NCBI RefSeq assembly: GCF_014652315.1
Contig: NZ_BMYO01000001.1
Coordinates: forward strand, 1 to 64,000
Length of the DNA: 64,000 bases
From: Jeongeupia chitinilytica
GTDB taxonomy: Bacteria > Pseudomonadota > Gammaproteobacteria > Burkholderiales > Chitinibacteraceae
Direction of reading: 5' to 3'
Under the pieces are notes generated by a model. The model worked only from the letters and a program-made list of their open reading frames with translations. It made no database searches and was not told the origin of the DNA. Of this stretch, positions 42,655 to 51,027 are shown piece by piece; position 1 is the stretch's first letter, and every line of letters begins with the position of its first letter. A program made the position numbers and the translations under genes.

Positions 42655-43407
42655 TCATTCGACCAGTTTGTTCAGGTAATCGGGGTCGAACTTGTCGCTG
42701 CTCGCGCGCTCCTGGCTGCAGTCGACACCGAGCTGCTCCAGCTTCTTCAGGATGGCCTCGACCTTGGCGTCGGTGTTTACCGAGTGGTCGAGCAGGCCGT
42801 GGATCGCCTTGACCACCGGGTCGTTGACGTCGCCGGAGATGCCGTAGGCGGAGAAGCCGAGCTGCTGGGCCTTCTGCATCCGGGCGTTCTCGCTGTCGTT
42901 CTGGATGATGCGCGCCGGGTTGCCGACCGCGGTCGCGCCCGCCGGTACCGGCTTGACGACGACGGCGTTCGAGCCGACCTTGGCGCCGGTCCCGATCGTG
43001 ATCGGGCCGAGAATCTTGGCGCCGGCGCCGACGATGACGCCGGCCTCCAGCGTCGGGTGGCGCTTGCCCTTGTTCCAGGTGGTGCCGCCGAGCGTCACGC
43101 CGTGGTACAGCGTGCAGTCATCGCCGATGACGGCGGTTTCGCCGACGACGATGCCCATGCCGTGATCGATGAACACCCGCTGGCCGATGGTCGCACCCGG
43201 GTGGATCTCGATGCCGGTGAGGAAGCGGCCGATGTGCGACACGAAACGCGCCAGCAGCTTGAAATCACGTCGCCACAGTCCGTTGGCGACAATGTGCAGC
43301 GTCAGTGCATGAAAGCCCGGGTAACAGGTGACCACTTCCCACACCGAACGGGCGGCAGGGTCACGATCGAAGACGACTCGGATGTTTTCACGCAGGCGGG
43401 CAAGCAT
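42655..43407 (-). CDS. cysE: Serine O-acetyltransferase
   Basis: 250 residues from ATG 43407. The SATase N-terminal helices (MLARLRENIRVVFDRDPAARSVWEVVTCYPGFHALTLHIVANGLW) are followed by a left-handed beta-helix of hexapeptide repeats (IEIHPGATIGQRVFIDHGMGIVVGETAVIGDDCTLYHGVTLGG) with the active-site His-Asp region and TWNKGKRHPTLEAGVIVGAGAKILG. It makes O-acetylserine for cysteine synthesis, supplying the substrate of IscS. It lies just upstream of iscR on the same strand. Confidence 0.95.
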   Translation of the reverse strand: MLARLRENIRVVFDRDPAARSVWEVVTCYPGFHALTLHIVANGLWRRDFKLLARFVSHIGRFLTGIEIHPGATIGQRVFIDHGMGIVVGETAVIGDDCTLYHGVTLGGTTWNKGKRHPTLEAGVIVGAGAKILGPITIGTGAKVGSNAVVVKPVPAGATAVGNPARIIQNDSENARMQKAQQLGFSAYGISGDVNDPVVKAIHGLLDHSVNTDAKVEAILKKLEQLGVDCSQERASSDKFDPDYLNKLVE

Positions 43408-43559
43408 GGCGGGGACGAGCGGGGCAGCAAAGCCGAGTATTTTACTCGACTTTGCCGGCCGGCGCAGCCCTGCCGCCGTCATGGGTATCGGACAGCGGAT
43501 CGGTTAACATTGGCTTTTCCGCCTTGCAGGCGGTGTCAACTAATTCATCCGGTCAGACC

Positions 43560-45182
43560 ATGACGATCCAGACGATTTCCACCCGCGCGTTCGATGGCCA
43601 GAAACCCGGCACTTCGGGCCTGCGCAAGAAGGTCACGGTATTCCAGCAGCCGCATTACCTCGAAAACTTCGTCCAGGCGGTGTTCGACACCGTGCCGCTG
43701 GCGGGGGCGACGCTGGTGCTCGGCGGCGATGGCCGCTTCCACAACCGGGTGGCCGTCGACACCATCGTGCGCATGGCTGCCGCCAATGGCGTGGCGCGAG
43801 TACTGGTGGGGCAGGGCGGGCTGCTGTCGACGCCGGCGGTCAGCTGCGTGATCCGCAAGCACGGCGCCGACGGCGGCATCATCCTCTCCGCGTCGCACAA
43901 CCCCGGTGGCCCGGATGGCGATTTCGGCATCAAGTACAACATCGGCAACGGCGGCCCGGCACCGGAGAAAATCACCGACGCGATTTATGCGGCGACGCAG
44001 ACGATTACCGAATACCGGATCGTTGAATCGGCCGAGTTCGATCTCGACGCCCTCGGCCGTTACAGCGTTGGCGACATGATCGTCGACGTCATCGACCCGG
44101 TCGACGACTACGCCGAGCTGATGCAGCAGCTGTTCGACTTCGACGCGATCCGTGCCTGGTTCGCCGCCGGCCATACACTGCACTTCGACGCGATGAGCGC
44201 GGCATCGGGCCCGTATGCGACCCGGCTGCTCGAAGGTCTGCTCGGTGCACCGGCCGGTTCGGTCGTCAACGGCGTGCCGCTGGAAGATTTCGGCGGCCAC
44301 CACCCGGACCCGAACCCGGCGCACGCAACCGACCTCATCGACGCCATGCGCGGGAACAGCGCGCCGGACTTCGGTGCCGCCAGCGACGGCGACGCCGACC
44401 GCAATATGGTCGTCGGCCGCAAGCACAACGTCTCGCCGTCCGACAGCCTGGCGGTACTCGCTGCCAATGCAACGCTGATTCCGGGCTACGCCAAGGGTCT
44501 GGCCGGCGTGGCGCGATCGATGCCGACCTCGTGCGCTGTCGACGTTGTCGCGAAAGAGCTGGGTATCGAGTGTTTCGAAACACCGACCGGCTGGAAATTC
44601 TTCGGCAACCTGCTCGACGCCGGCAAGGTGACGTTGTGCGGCGAGGAAAGCTACGGCACCGGCTCCGACCACGTGCGCGAGAAGGACGGCGTCTGGGCGG
44701 TGCTGTGCTGGCTCAATCTCGTCGCCACAAGCGGCAAGTCGATCGACGAACTGCTCGAAGCGCACTGGGCGCACTTCGGCCGACACTACTACAGCCGCCA
44801 CGACTTCGAAGCGATCGACACTGCTGCAGCCAACGCACTGGTCGACGGCCTGCGCGCCAAACTGCCGATCTTGGTCGGTAGCGAACTCGCCGGCAAACGC
44901 ATCGCCCTGGCCGACGACTTCGCCTACGACGACCCGATCGACCACAGCCATAGCGCCAAGCAAGGCATCCGCATCGTGTTCGACGACGGTGCGCGCATCG
45001 TCTACCGGCTCTCCGGCACCGGCACCGACGGTGCAACCTTGCGGGTGTATCTGGAACAGCCCGAACGCGAACGGCTTGACCTCGACGCACAGGAAGCGCT
45101 GGCGCCGCTGATTGCGGCATCGCGTGAACTGGCGGACATCAAGGGGCTGACTGGGCGCGAAGTGCCGACGGTGGTGACTTGA
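43560..45182 (+). CDS. pgm: Phosphoglucomutase (alpha-D-glucose phosphate-specific)
   Basis: 540 residues. The catalytic phosphoserine is Ser112 in ILSASHNPGGPDGDFGIKYN, the Mg loop is SDGDADRNMVVGRK, the sugar-binding loop is CGEESYGTGSDHVREKDGVWAVLCW, and the phosphate-binding C-terminus reads VYRLSGTGTDGATLRVYLE. This is the animal/E. coli-type Pgm that interconverts glucose-1- and glucose-6-phosphate for glycogen and envelope sugars. ATG 43560 fits the family start (MTIQTISTRAFDGQKPGTSGLRKKV). Confidence 0.97.
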   Translation: MTIQTISTRAFDGQKPGTSGLRKKVTVFQQPHYLENFVQAVFDTVPLAGATLVLGGDGRFHNRVAVDTIVRMAAANGVARVLVGQGGLLSTPAVSCVIRKHGADGGIILSASHNPGGPDGDFGIKYNIGNGGPAPEKITDAIYAATQTITEYRIVESAEFDLDALGRYSVGDMIVDVIDPVDDYAELMQQLFDFDAIRAWFAAGHTLHFDAMSAASGPYATRLLEGLLGAPAGSVVNGVPLEDFGGHHPDPNPAHATDLIDAMRGNSAPDFGAASDGDADRNMVVGRKHNVSPSDSLAVLAANATLIPGYAKGLAGVARSMPTSCAVDVVAKELGIECFETPTGWKFFGNLLDAGKVTLCGEESYGTGSDHVREKDGVWAVLCWLNLVATSGKSIDELLEAHWAHFGRHYYSRHDFEAIDTAAANALVDGLRAKLPILVGSELAGKRIALADDFAYDDPIDHSHSAKQGIRIVFDDGARIVYRLSGTGTDGATLRVYLEQPERERLDLDAQEALAPLIAASRELADIKGLTGREVPTVVT

Positions 45183-45206
45183 TCGCTTTGATCATCGTGT
45201 AAACAA

Positions 45207-45235
45207 AACGCCGGCAGATGCCGGCGTTGTTGTTT
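45207..45235 (+). terminator. Intrinsic terminator of pgm
   Basis: AACGCCGGC-agat-GCCGGCGTT followed by GTTGTTT. It lies 24 bases after the pgm stop. Confidence 0.88.
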
Positions 45236-45353
45236 GATTCGGTAAAGATAGTTCTTGGTGATTATGCTGGCAGGCGAGTAAAAGCGTGGATTTACAAGGC
45301 AATGAGCGAAGCAAATGATGTGTTTTGCATGTTTACGTTTTGTACACAGTTCT

Positions 45354-45941
45354 TCATTGCACTGGCCGGGTATACCACTCTCTCTTGCGTAGTATTATGG
45401 TTTTTTTCGGAATTTCGATTAGGTTTTCGCCAATCGCTATTTGCCCGAGATGCAAAATCCATCGTGAACTAGGTGTCGGCGGTGTGGTGTCAAAGCGAAG
45501 AATTATTCCTCCTTTGTCATTGTTCAGGTTTGTGGTATTCACTGGTAATGTTGAATAGGGTGTGCTGCTTTCACACGAATCAGACGGAACGCCTTCCGCA
45601 TGCGAATTTCTGACGTAAAGCTCCGATTTTGCAATAAGTCGCTCTCCACTTTCCTTTTCTATATATGCGCCTTGCGGCGAATACAATATGAGAGCTAGGT
45701 TAGGATGCTTGCTAAAGTCGCGTGCATATAAATAAATCCATAAAGAGGATTTGTCTGTGCAACTTATGCTGATGATCGTTTCTACGGTTTCAAGTTTTCC
45801 TTCTCTTTCAATTGTGGTCCTTGAAATACTAGGCCAACTCACGTCACCCTCAAACCACGGTCTGGGTGGGGTTGTGCTTATACATCCACCAAGTAAAAGA
45901 GAGATGCAATAAATAATGCTGATTTTTAATGATTTATTCAT
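45354..45941 (-). CDS. AT-rich orphan lipoprotein of unknown function
   Basis: 195 residues. A signal peptide ends with the lipobox LLGGC (Cys20). The mature part is rich in Ser, Thr and Ile with no family I recognise; CTDKSSLWIYLYARDFSKHPNLALILYSPQG and GIILRFDTTPP look like beta strands of an extracytoplasmic domain. Base composition is strikingly AT-rich compared with all neighbours, pointing to recent acquisition. It stands alone between the pgm and argJ terminators. The ribosome site is weak (A-rich). Confidence 0.75.
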   Translation of the reverse strand: MNKSLKISIIYCISLLLGGCISTTPPRPWFEGDVSWPSISRTTIEREGKLETVETIISISCTDKSSLWIYLYARDFSKHPNLALILYSPQGAYIEKESGERLIAKSELYVRNSHAEGVPSDSCESSTPYSTLPVNTTNLNNDKGGIILRFDTTPPTPSSRWILHLGQIAIGENLIEIPKKTIILRKREWYTRPVQ

Positions 45942-46228
45942 GATTGTTTTTTCTATTTTCTTTGATTCACTCTGATGATCTATTTTTTTTCGGAAATTGT
46001 ACGGTAAGTAAGAGGGTGTACGGGATCTCCAGTATCATTGGCGATATGCAGCTGTCTATCTGTTCGATAGTGGCTTTACATCGTAGACGTGTACTCCGTA
46101 CCTGTGCAGTGCAAAGCAAATTGTGGCCTAAGGTTCTGGAGGCTTCGTTTGTTAATCCAAGTCTGACTTCGGTATATAAAAAACGCCGGTATTCTCGCCG
46201 GCGTTTTTATTCAGATGCGTCCAGTCAA
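45942..46228. other. AT-rich intergenic stretch upstream of the orphan lipoprotein
   Basis: 287 bases contain the presumed promoter of the lipoprotein (not resolved) and the argJ terminator at 46179-46208. No gene is seen. Together with the lipoprotein it forms a block of about 1 kb with atypical composition. Confidence 0.5.
46179..46208 (-). terminator. Intrinsic terminator of argJ
   Basis: The stem AAAAACGCCGG/CCGGCGTTTTT has an eight-base loop; T-rich sequence follows on the minus strand. It lies 21 bases beyond the argJ stop. The stem core resembles that of the pgm terminator on the other side of the AT-rich block. Confidence 0.9.
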
Positions 46229-47458
46229 TCAAGACCGGTAATCCGCATTGATCTTCACATAGTCATAACTGAAATCGCACGTCCACACCGTCGCTTCGAC
46301 GTTGCCGCGGCCCAGCTTTACGGTGATGGTGATTTCGGATTGCTTGAGTACGCGCTGGCCGTCTTCTTCCTTGTAGTCCGGATGGCGGCCGCCGTCTTTG
46401 GCGACGAGGACGTCGTCGAGCCAGACTTCGAGCTGGTCGACGTCGAGTGCGTCGACGCCGGAGTAGCCGATCGCGCAGAGGATGCGGCCGAGGTTGGGGT
46501 CGGAGGCGAAGAAGGCGGTTTTCACCAGCGGTGACTTGCCGATGGCGTAGCCGACCGTCTTGCACTCGTCCCAGGTCTTGCCGCCTTCGACCTTGATCGT
46601 CATGAACTTGGTCGCGCCTTCGCCGTCGCGGATGATGGCCTTGGCGAGGTACTGGCTGACTTCGAGCACGGCGTCGCGCAGCAGCGAGAATTCGGCGCTG
46701 GCCGCGTCATCGATTTCGGCGTTGCCGGCCTGGCCGGTGGCGGCGAGGATGAAGCTGTCGTTGGTGCTGGTGTCGCCGTCGACGGTGATCGAGTTGAACG
46801 AGCGGTCGGCCGCCCACTTCACCAGGTCCTGCAGCAGCGACTGGCTGACGCTGGCGTCGGTGGCGACGTAGCCGAGCATGGTGGCCATGTTCGGGTGGAT
46901 CATGCCGGCGCCCTTGGCGATACCGGTGACGGTAACCAGCTTGCCGCCGATTTCCAGCTGCACCGACTTGGCCTTGGGCGCGGTGTCGGTGGTCATGATC
47001 GAGTACGCGGCGGCGGCCCAGTTGGAAGGCAGCAGATCGGCCTTGGCGGCCGGCAGCGCGGCGATGATCTTCTCGAACGGCAGCGGTTCGAGGATCACGC
47101 CGGTCGAGAACGGCAGCACTTCGGCCGGGGTGACGCCCAGTGCTTCGGCGGTGGCGAAGCAGATCTGCTTGGCGCGCTCGAAACCGTCGACGCCGGTGCC
47201 GGCATTGGCGTTGCCGGTGTTGATCACCAACGCGCGGATCTCGCCGCTTTCGGCCAGATGGGTCTGGCAGATGCGTACCGGCGCGGCACAGAAGCGGTTG
47301 AGCGTGAACACGCCAGCCACGCGGGTGCCCGGTGCGAACCGGAACAGGGTCACGTCCTTGCGGCCGGCGGTCTTGACGCCGGCGGAGGCAATACCGATTT
47401 CCACGCCGGCGACGGCGTGCAATTGGGCGGGATCGAGTTCGGGCAGGTTCACGGGCAT
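46229..47458 (-). CDS. argJ: Bifunctional ornithine acetyltransferase / N-acetylglutamate synthase ArgJ
   Basis: 409 residues. The self-cleavage site is Ala192-Thr193 in KGAGMIHPNMATMLGYVATDA; the new N-terminal Thr is the nucleophile. TGNANAGTGVDG near residue 81 and the C-terminal WTCDFSYDYVKINADYRS are family signatures. It recycles the acetyl group from acetylornithine to glutamate in arginine synthesis. ATG 47458 is chosen because upstream codons do not fit the family. Confidence 0.97.
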   Translation of the reverse strand: MPVNLPELDPAQLHAVAGVEIGIASAGVKTAGRKDVTLFRFAPGTRVAGVFTLNRFCAAPVRICQTHLAESGEIRALVINTGNANAGTGVDGFERAKQICFATAEALGVTPAEVLPFSTGVILEPLPFEKIIAALPAAKADLLPSNWAAAAYSIMTTDTAPKAKSVQLEIGGKLVTVTGIAKGAGMIHPNMATMLGYVATDASVSQSLLQDLVKWAADRSFNSITVDGDTSTNDSFILAATGQAGNAEIDDAASAEFSLLRDAVLEVSQYLAKAIIRDGEGATKFMTIKVEGGKTWDECKTVGYAIGKSPLVKTAFFASDPNLGRILCAIGYSGVDALDVDQLEVWLDDVLVAKDGGRHPDYKEEDGQRVLKQSEITITVKLGRGNVEATVWTCDFSYDYVKINADYRS

Positions 47459-47510
47459 GGCGGGGCTCTCTGGCGGCGCGGGGAAAACGGCGAGTTTACC
47501 GCAGTCGGGT

Positions 47511-48704
47511 TCAGCTTTCAGGCGTGGTTTGCGGCGCTGCAACGGTTGCCGCGGCATCGACCGGCCAGACGACCGCATTGTCGATCAGATAGAGCTGGCA
47601 AGGCTTTTTGGCAAACGACTTGCAGCCTTTGAGCGCAAAGAAACCTGCGTCGTCGGAGTCGGCGGCCCAGCCGCATGCGCCGTCGCCACTGAAGGCAAAT
47701 GCACGGGGCGGTGCGTTGTCGTCGATGAACTTCCGGTAGGCGTTCTTGCAGGCCTCGCTGGCCAGCGGCAGCACGTTGATGTTGCGCGGGCTGTCCGCGT
47801 AGCCGCTGGGCTTGGGCGGCGCCGGCGGCTGGTATTGCGGGTTGACGATGGCGGTGGGCAGGCCATGCGCTTTCAGGAAGGGTTCGGCCTTGGGCCACCA
47901 GACCTGTGCGAAGCCGTCGCGGGTGCCGAACATGCCGTGGGCATCGATGCGGAAGGCCGGATAGGCCACCAGCTCGGCATGGCCGCCGCTTGCGGTGTAG
48001 TTGTCATGCAAGGCCTGCGCGATGTCGGGCGGAAAGAAGCCGTCGTTTGCACCGTAGAACCAGAGCGAGTCGACCTTGGCTTTTTTTCCCAGACTGGAAA
48101 AGGCGTTTTTCAGCGCAGGCTCCCAGTTGCAAAAGCTGGTGTCGGTAAAGCGCAGGCCGCCGGCGAAGTTGATGACGGCCTTGAGCCCCCCGACTTCCCG
48201 CTCGGCTACCGCGACGCTGGCAAAGCCACCGTGCGATTGGCCCATCACCAGAATGCGGGTGCCGTCGACATCGGGACGCTGGCGAAGCAGCTCGATGACC
48301 CGGATGACGTCGTCGGCCTGATTGCGTGCGTCCTGCTCCAGATTGCAGCCGACGTCCGGGTAGGCACTGCCTGATCTGGAAAAGCCGCGCCGCATCGGCA
48401 GGGCGACGAGATAACCGCGTTTGAGGAACTCCTCGGCGACCGCGGTATAGCGTTCCCTCGCCTGAAACGCGCCCACTCCGCGCATCTTGCCGTGGTTGAT
48501 CACCACCAGCGGAAACGGCCCCGGGCCGTCGGGCTTGAACAGCGTGGTTTCAAGGTCGAAGCCGAAAATGCCCGGTTTGACCGGCAGCATCAGCACCTGT
48601 TCGTTCAGGTCCTTGCGCAAGGGCGGGCCATCGACGGTGGCGGCGTGGGCGGCAAGGCTGGCGAACAGGAGCAGGGCGGTGGCAAACAGGCGGGTTGGCA
48701 TCAT
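47511..48704 (-). CDS. Secreted alpha/beta hydrolase of the dienelactone-hydrolase type
   Basis: 397 residues. A signal peptide (LFATALLLFASLAAHA) is followed by FPLVVINHGKMRG (oxyanion region), the nucleophile elbow VMGQSHGGFAS (GxSxGG), an acid at WFYGANDGFFPPD and His in RIDAHGMFG. The final ~100 residues contain four or more Cys (ACKNAYRKFI, GACGWA, GCKSF, KPCQLY), suggesting disulfides in the periplasm. The substrate is unknown. ATG 48704 and 48701 are adjacent, with a weak ribosome site. Confidence 0.85.
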   Translation of the reverse strand: MMPTRLFATALLLFASLAAHAATVDGPPLRKDLNEQVLMLPVKPGIFGFDLETTLFKPDGPGPFPLVVINHGKMRGVGAFQARERYTAVAEEFLKRGYLVALPMRRGFSRSGSAYPDVGCNLEQDARNQADDVIRVIELLRQRPDVDGTRILVMGQSHGGFASVAVAEREVGGLKAVINFAGGLRFTDTSFCNWEPALKNAFSSLGKKAKVDSLWFYGANDGFFPPDIAQALHDNYTASGGHAELVAYPAFRIDAHGMFGTRDGFAQVWWPKAEPFLKAHGLPTAIVNPQYQPPAPPKPSGYADSPRNINVLPLASEACKNAYRKFIDDNAPPRAFAFSGDGACGWAADSDDAGFFALKGCKSFAKKPCQLYLIDNAVVWPVDAAATVAAPQTTPES

Positions 48705-48905
48705 GAAATGACCGGGGGGCAGATTGCAGGATTTGAAAGGATTCAGCTTAATCGGTTCCTGATGCATGTCAAAAGCGGAAAGCGGGATGAAATTTGCGCT
48801 CGCCGGCGCGACCACCCGTCTCCGCCTGCCTGTGGCTGTGCGCAAATCCGCTATAGCGAAAACGGGGGCCGCAAGGGGCGGCGCCATCCGACCAGGGAGT
48901 CCGCC

Positions 48906-49298
48906 ATGACCCGCCTGTGCCTGCTTGTCTTGCTGGTGGCCATGCCTGCCATGGCGGCCACGATCGAAACCCGCGTTCCCGAAGCCGTCGACTGCCTGCA
49001 GCCCGCCAGGGCCGAAGCGTCGCCGCTCGATGATCCGACATATCGCAACGTCTGCGCGCAGCCGGTTCGCATGCTCGGCTGCGCACTGCCCGGGGCAAGC
49101 AACGTCAACTGGCCGTGCAGCCGGGTCGAGACCATCGGCCCGGATACCGAAGCGCAGGAGCGGACGGTGCGGCCACACCAGTCGGTCAAACTGTATCGCG
49201 GCTGGACCTATGCGGTGTGCCCGGCGGATGCGAATCTGGCCGGCGGCTTTGATGGGGCCGAGCTGAGCTACCGCTGCGTGCGTACGTCGTCGCGGTGA
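48906..49298 (+). CDS. Small secreted Cys-rich protein
   Basis: 130 residues with a clear signal peptide (TRLCLLVLLVAMPAMA) and an AGGGAG site before ATG 48906. The mature protein has six Cys (DCLQP, NVCAQP, GCALPG, PCSRVE, VCPAD, RCVRT), probably forming three disulfides in a beta-rich domain (VKLYRGWTYAVCPAD...AELSYRCV). I do not recognise the family. It is divergent from the hydrolase gene. Confidence 0.7.
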   Translation: MTRLCLLVLLVAMPAMAATIETRVPEAVDCLQPARAEASPLDDPTYRNVCAQPVRMLGCALPGASNVNWPCSRVETIGPDTEAQERTVRPHQSVKLYRGWTYAVCPADANLAGGFDGAELSYRCVRTSSR

Positions 49299-50073
49299 TC
49301 GTCCCTCGCGGCGGGTTCGCAATGCGGGTCGCCGCCCGCGCTTGACCACGGTCTGCCCCTCCCCGTCTCGTGACCGCGTTGGCGGCGCGCTTGCGCCGCT
49401 GCCGACCGGATGATGGCATGACGGGCGCATCCGGTCTCCGGGTTGGCCATCCGGCCGTCCATCGATCCCCGCTGCGAATTTGTCCGTACTTCAACCGGCT
49501 TCGTGCACCAGTCCGGCGTGTCGGTCTGGCTCATGCACCGCAATGCGCATGTGCGCGGAATCGAGCATTCCTGCGCCCTGATGATGTAGTGCGCTGCAAA
49601 AAGACTTCATCAAAAACCGCCCTTTGCCAGCCGGTACTGCAAAAAAGTATCAGGTTTGCCGGTGTTTTGTGGTTGTTGTCATGTAGTCGGAAAAATTATG
49701 TTTCATCTGCGCGCTGCTTCCGGATGGCAAAAGCAGGGCGCAACAGGCACCGTTTCGGGGCAAAGACCCCTGACCGAAAGAGCGGGCCGGACTGGACAAC
49801 ACGGAGCACGACAATGACGGCTGTGGACATGCGCGACGCCCGGACGCGCCTTGCTGCCTTGGGCAGCGGGGCGGCCAGGGGAAAACCGGATTGGTTCGGC
49901 ATCGCACTCGGGGTAGAAACGATGGTTCGCCCGAGTGCCGCCGTGCGGTTCGCCGCAGTTGTCATTCGTTAAGGAAAACGCCGATGCGCTCCCATGCACC
50001 GTCATCCGTTTTCCGTCAGTTTGCAGTGGGTCGTGCCGCAGGCGCCGCCGGCTGCGGGGAAAGGAGCAGCACC
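49299..50073. other. 775-base region without a convincing gene upstream of the AraC regulator
   Basis: No frame here has a family match. A 52-codon frame from ATG 49814 with GGAG upstream is the only possible small gene, and it is not called. A direct repeat of CTGCAAAAA(A)G occurs at 49594-49603 and 49637-49647 in an AT-richer patch. It may hold the promoter of the araC-type gene and operators of the catabolic cluster. Confidence 0.45.
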
Positions 50074-50955
50074 ATGACCCCAGACCTTGAAGTCGTCGAG
50101 CTGCAGGGCAATGAATCGTTCCGTGTCTGGTACCACGGCTATCCGTTCCGCACCGTGCGCTGGCACTACCACCCGGAATACGAAATCCAGCTGATCGCCG
50201 AAACCAGCGGCAAATACTTCGTCGGCGATTTCATCGGCGATTTTGCCCCGGGCAATCTGGTGATGACCGGGCCGAACCTGCCGCACAACTGGGTCAGCGA
50301 ACTGCCCGAGGGGCAGACCGTCGAGCGCCGCGGGCTGATCGTGCAGTTTCCGGCCGAGTACATCAGCAACGGCATCGCCGCGTTTCCGGAGCTGGCGCAC
50401 ACGCAGAAGCTGCTGGCCGAATCGCAGCGCGGGCTGGTGTTCTGCGAACACACCGCCGCGGCCGCCAAGCCGATTTTCGAAGAACTGCTCGACGCGCAGG
50501 GCTGCCGCCGCATCGTGCTGTTCCTGTCGCTGCTCGACCTGCTGGCGCGCTGCGAGCACCGCCAGCCGCTGGCCAGCGAGGCCTACCGCGCCGATCCCGG
50601 GCACTACATGTCGTCGACGATCAACCAGGTGCTGTCCTACATCGGCGAGAACCTTGCCAGCGATCTGCCCGAAGCCGATCTGGCCGAGCTGGCCGGGCAG
50701 AGCGTCAGTGCGTTCTCGCGCTACTTCCGCAAGCACACCGGCATGTCGGTCGTGCAGTGCATCAACCGGATGCGGATCAACCGGGCGTGCGAACTGCTGG
50801 CGAGCAGCGAGTTCACCGTCACCGAGATCTGCTTCCTCGTCGGCTTCAACAACGTGTCCAACTTCAACCGGCACTTCCTGGCGCAGAAGAGCATGTCGCC
50901 GTCGAAGTTCCGAAGTTGCCAGCAGCTGAACGCCGCCTGCCTCAGCGCCGCCTGA
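50074..50955 (+). CDS. AraC-family transcriptional regulator of the polyol cluster
   Basis: 293 residues from ATG 50074, with an AAGGAG site. The N-terminal cupin sensing domain contains FRTVRWHYHPEYEIQLI...GDFIGDFAPGNLVMTGPNLPHNWVSE. The C-terminal double helix-turn-helix reads LSYIGENLASDLPEADLAELAGQSVSAFSRYFRKHTGMSVVQCINRMRINRACELLASSEFTVTEICFLVGFNNVSNFNRHFLAQKSMSPSKFR. It directly precedes seven co-directional catabolic genes, so it is probably their sugar-responsive activator. Confidence 0.92.
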   Translation: MTPDLEVVELQGNESFRVWYHGYPFRTVRWHYHPEYEIQLIAETSGKYFVGDFIGDFAPGNLVMTGPNLPHNWVSELPEGQTVERRGLIVQFPAEYISNGIAAFPELAHTQKLLAESQRGLVFCEHTAAAAKPIFEELLDAQGCRRIVLFLSLLDLLARCEHRQPLASEAYRADPGHYMSSTINQVLSYIGENLASDLPEADLAELAGQSVSAFSRYFRKHTGMSVVQCINRMRINRACELLASSEFTVTEICFLVGFNNVSNFNRHFLAQKSMSPSKFRSCQQLNAACLSAA

Positions 50956-51027
50956 CCGGCCGCTGAAATCCGAACCGAACAACCGATCCTGCGCGAAAAA
51001 AACGCGCCGGGAGGGGAGCGCTACATC

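Noticed and set aside
45218..45558. Small plus-strand frames in the AT-rich block after pgm
   Set aside because: They lie over the pgm terminator or opposite the lipoprotein 3' end and have no recognisable start context.
49814..49972. Small 52-codon gene with GGAG upstream in the region before the AraC gene
   Set aside because: No family, no hydrophobic or other feature, and it runs into an Arg/Val-rich end typical of chance frames.
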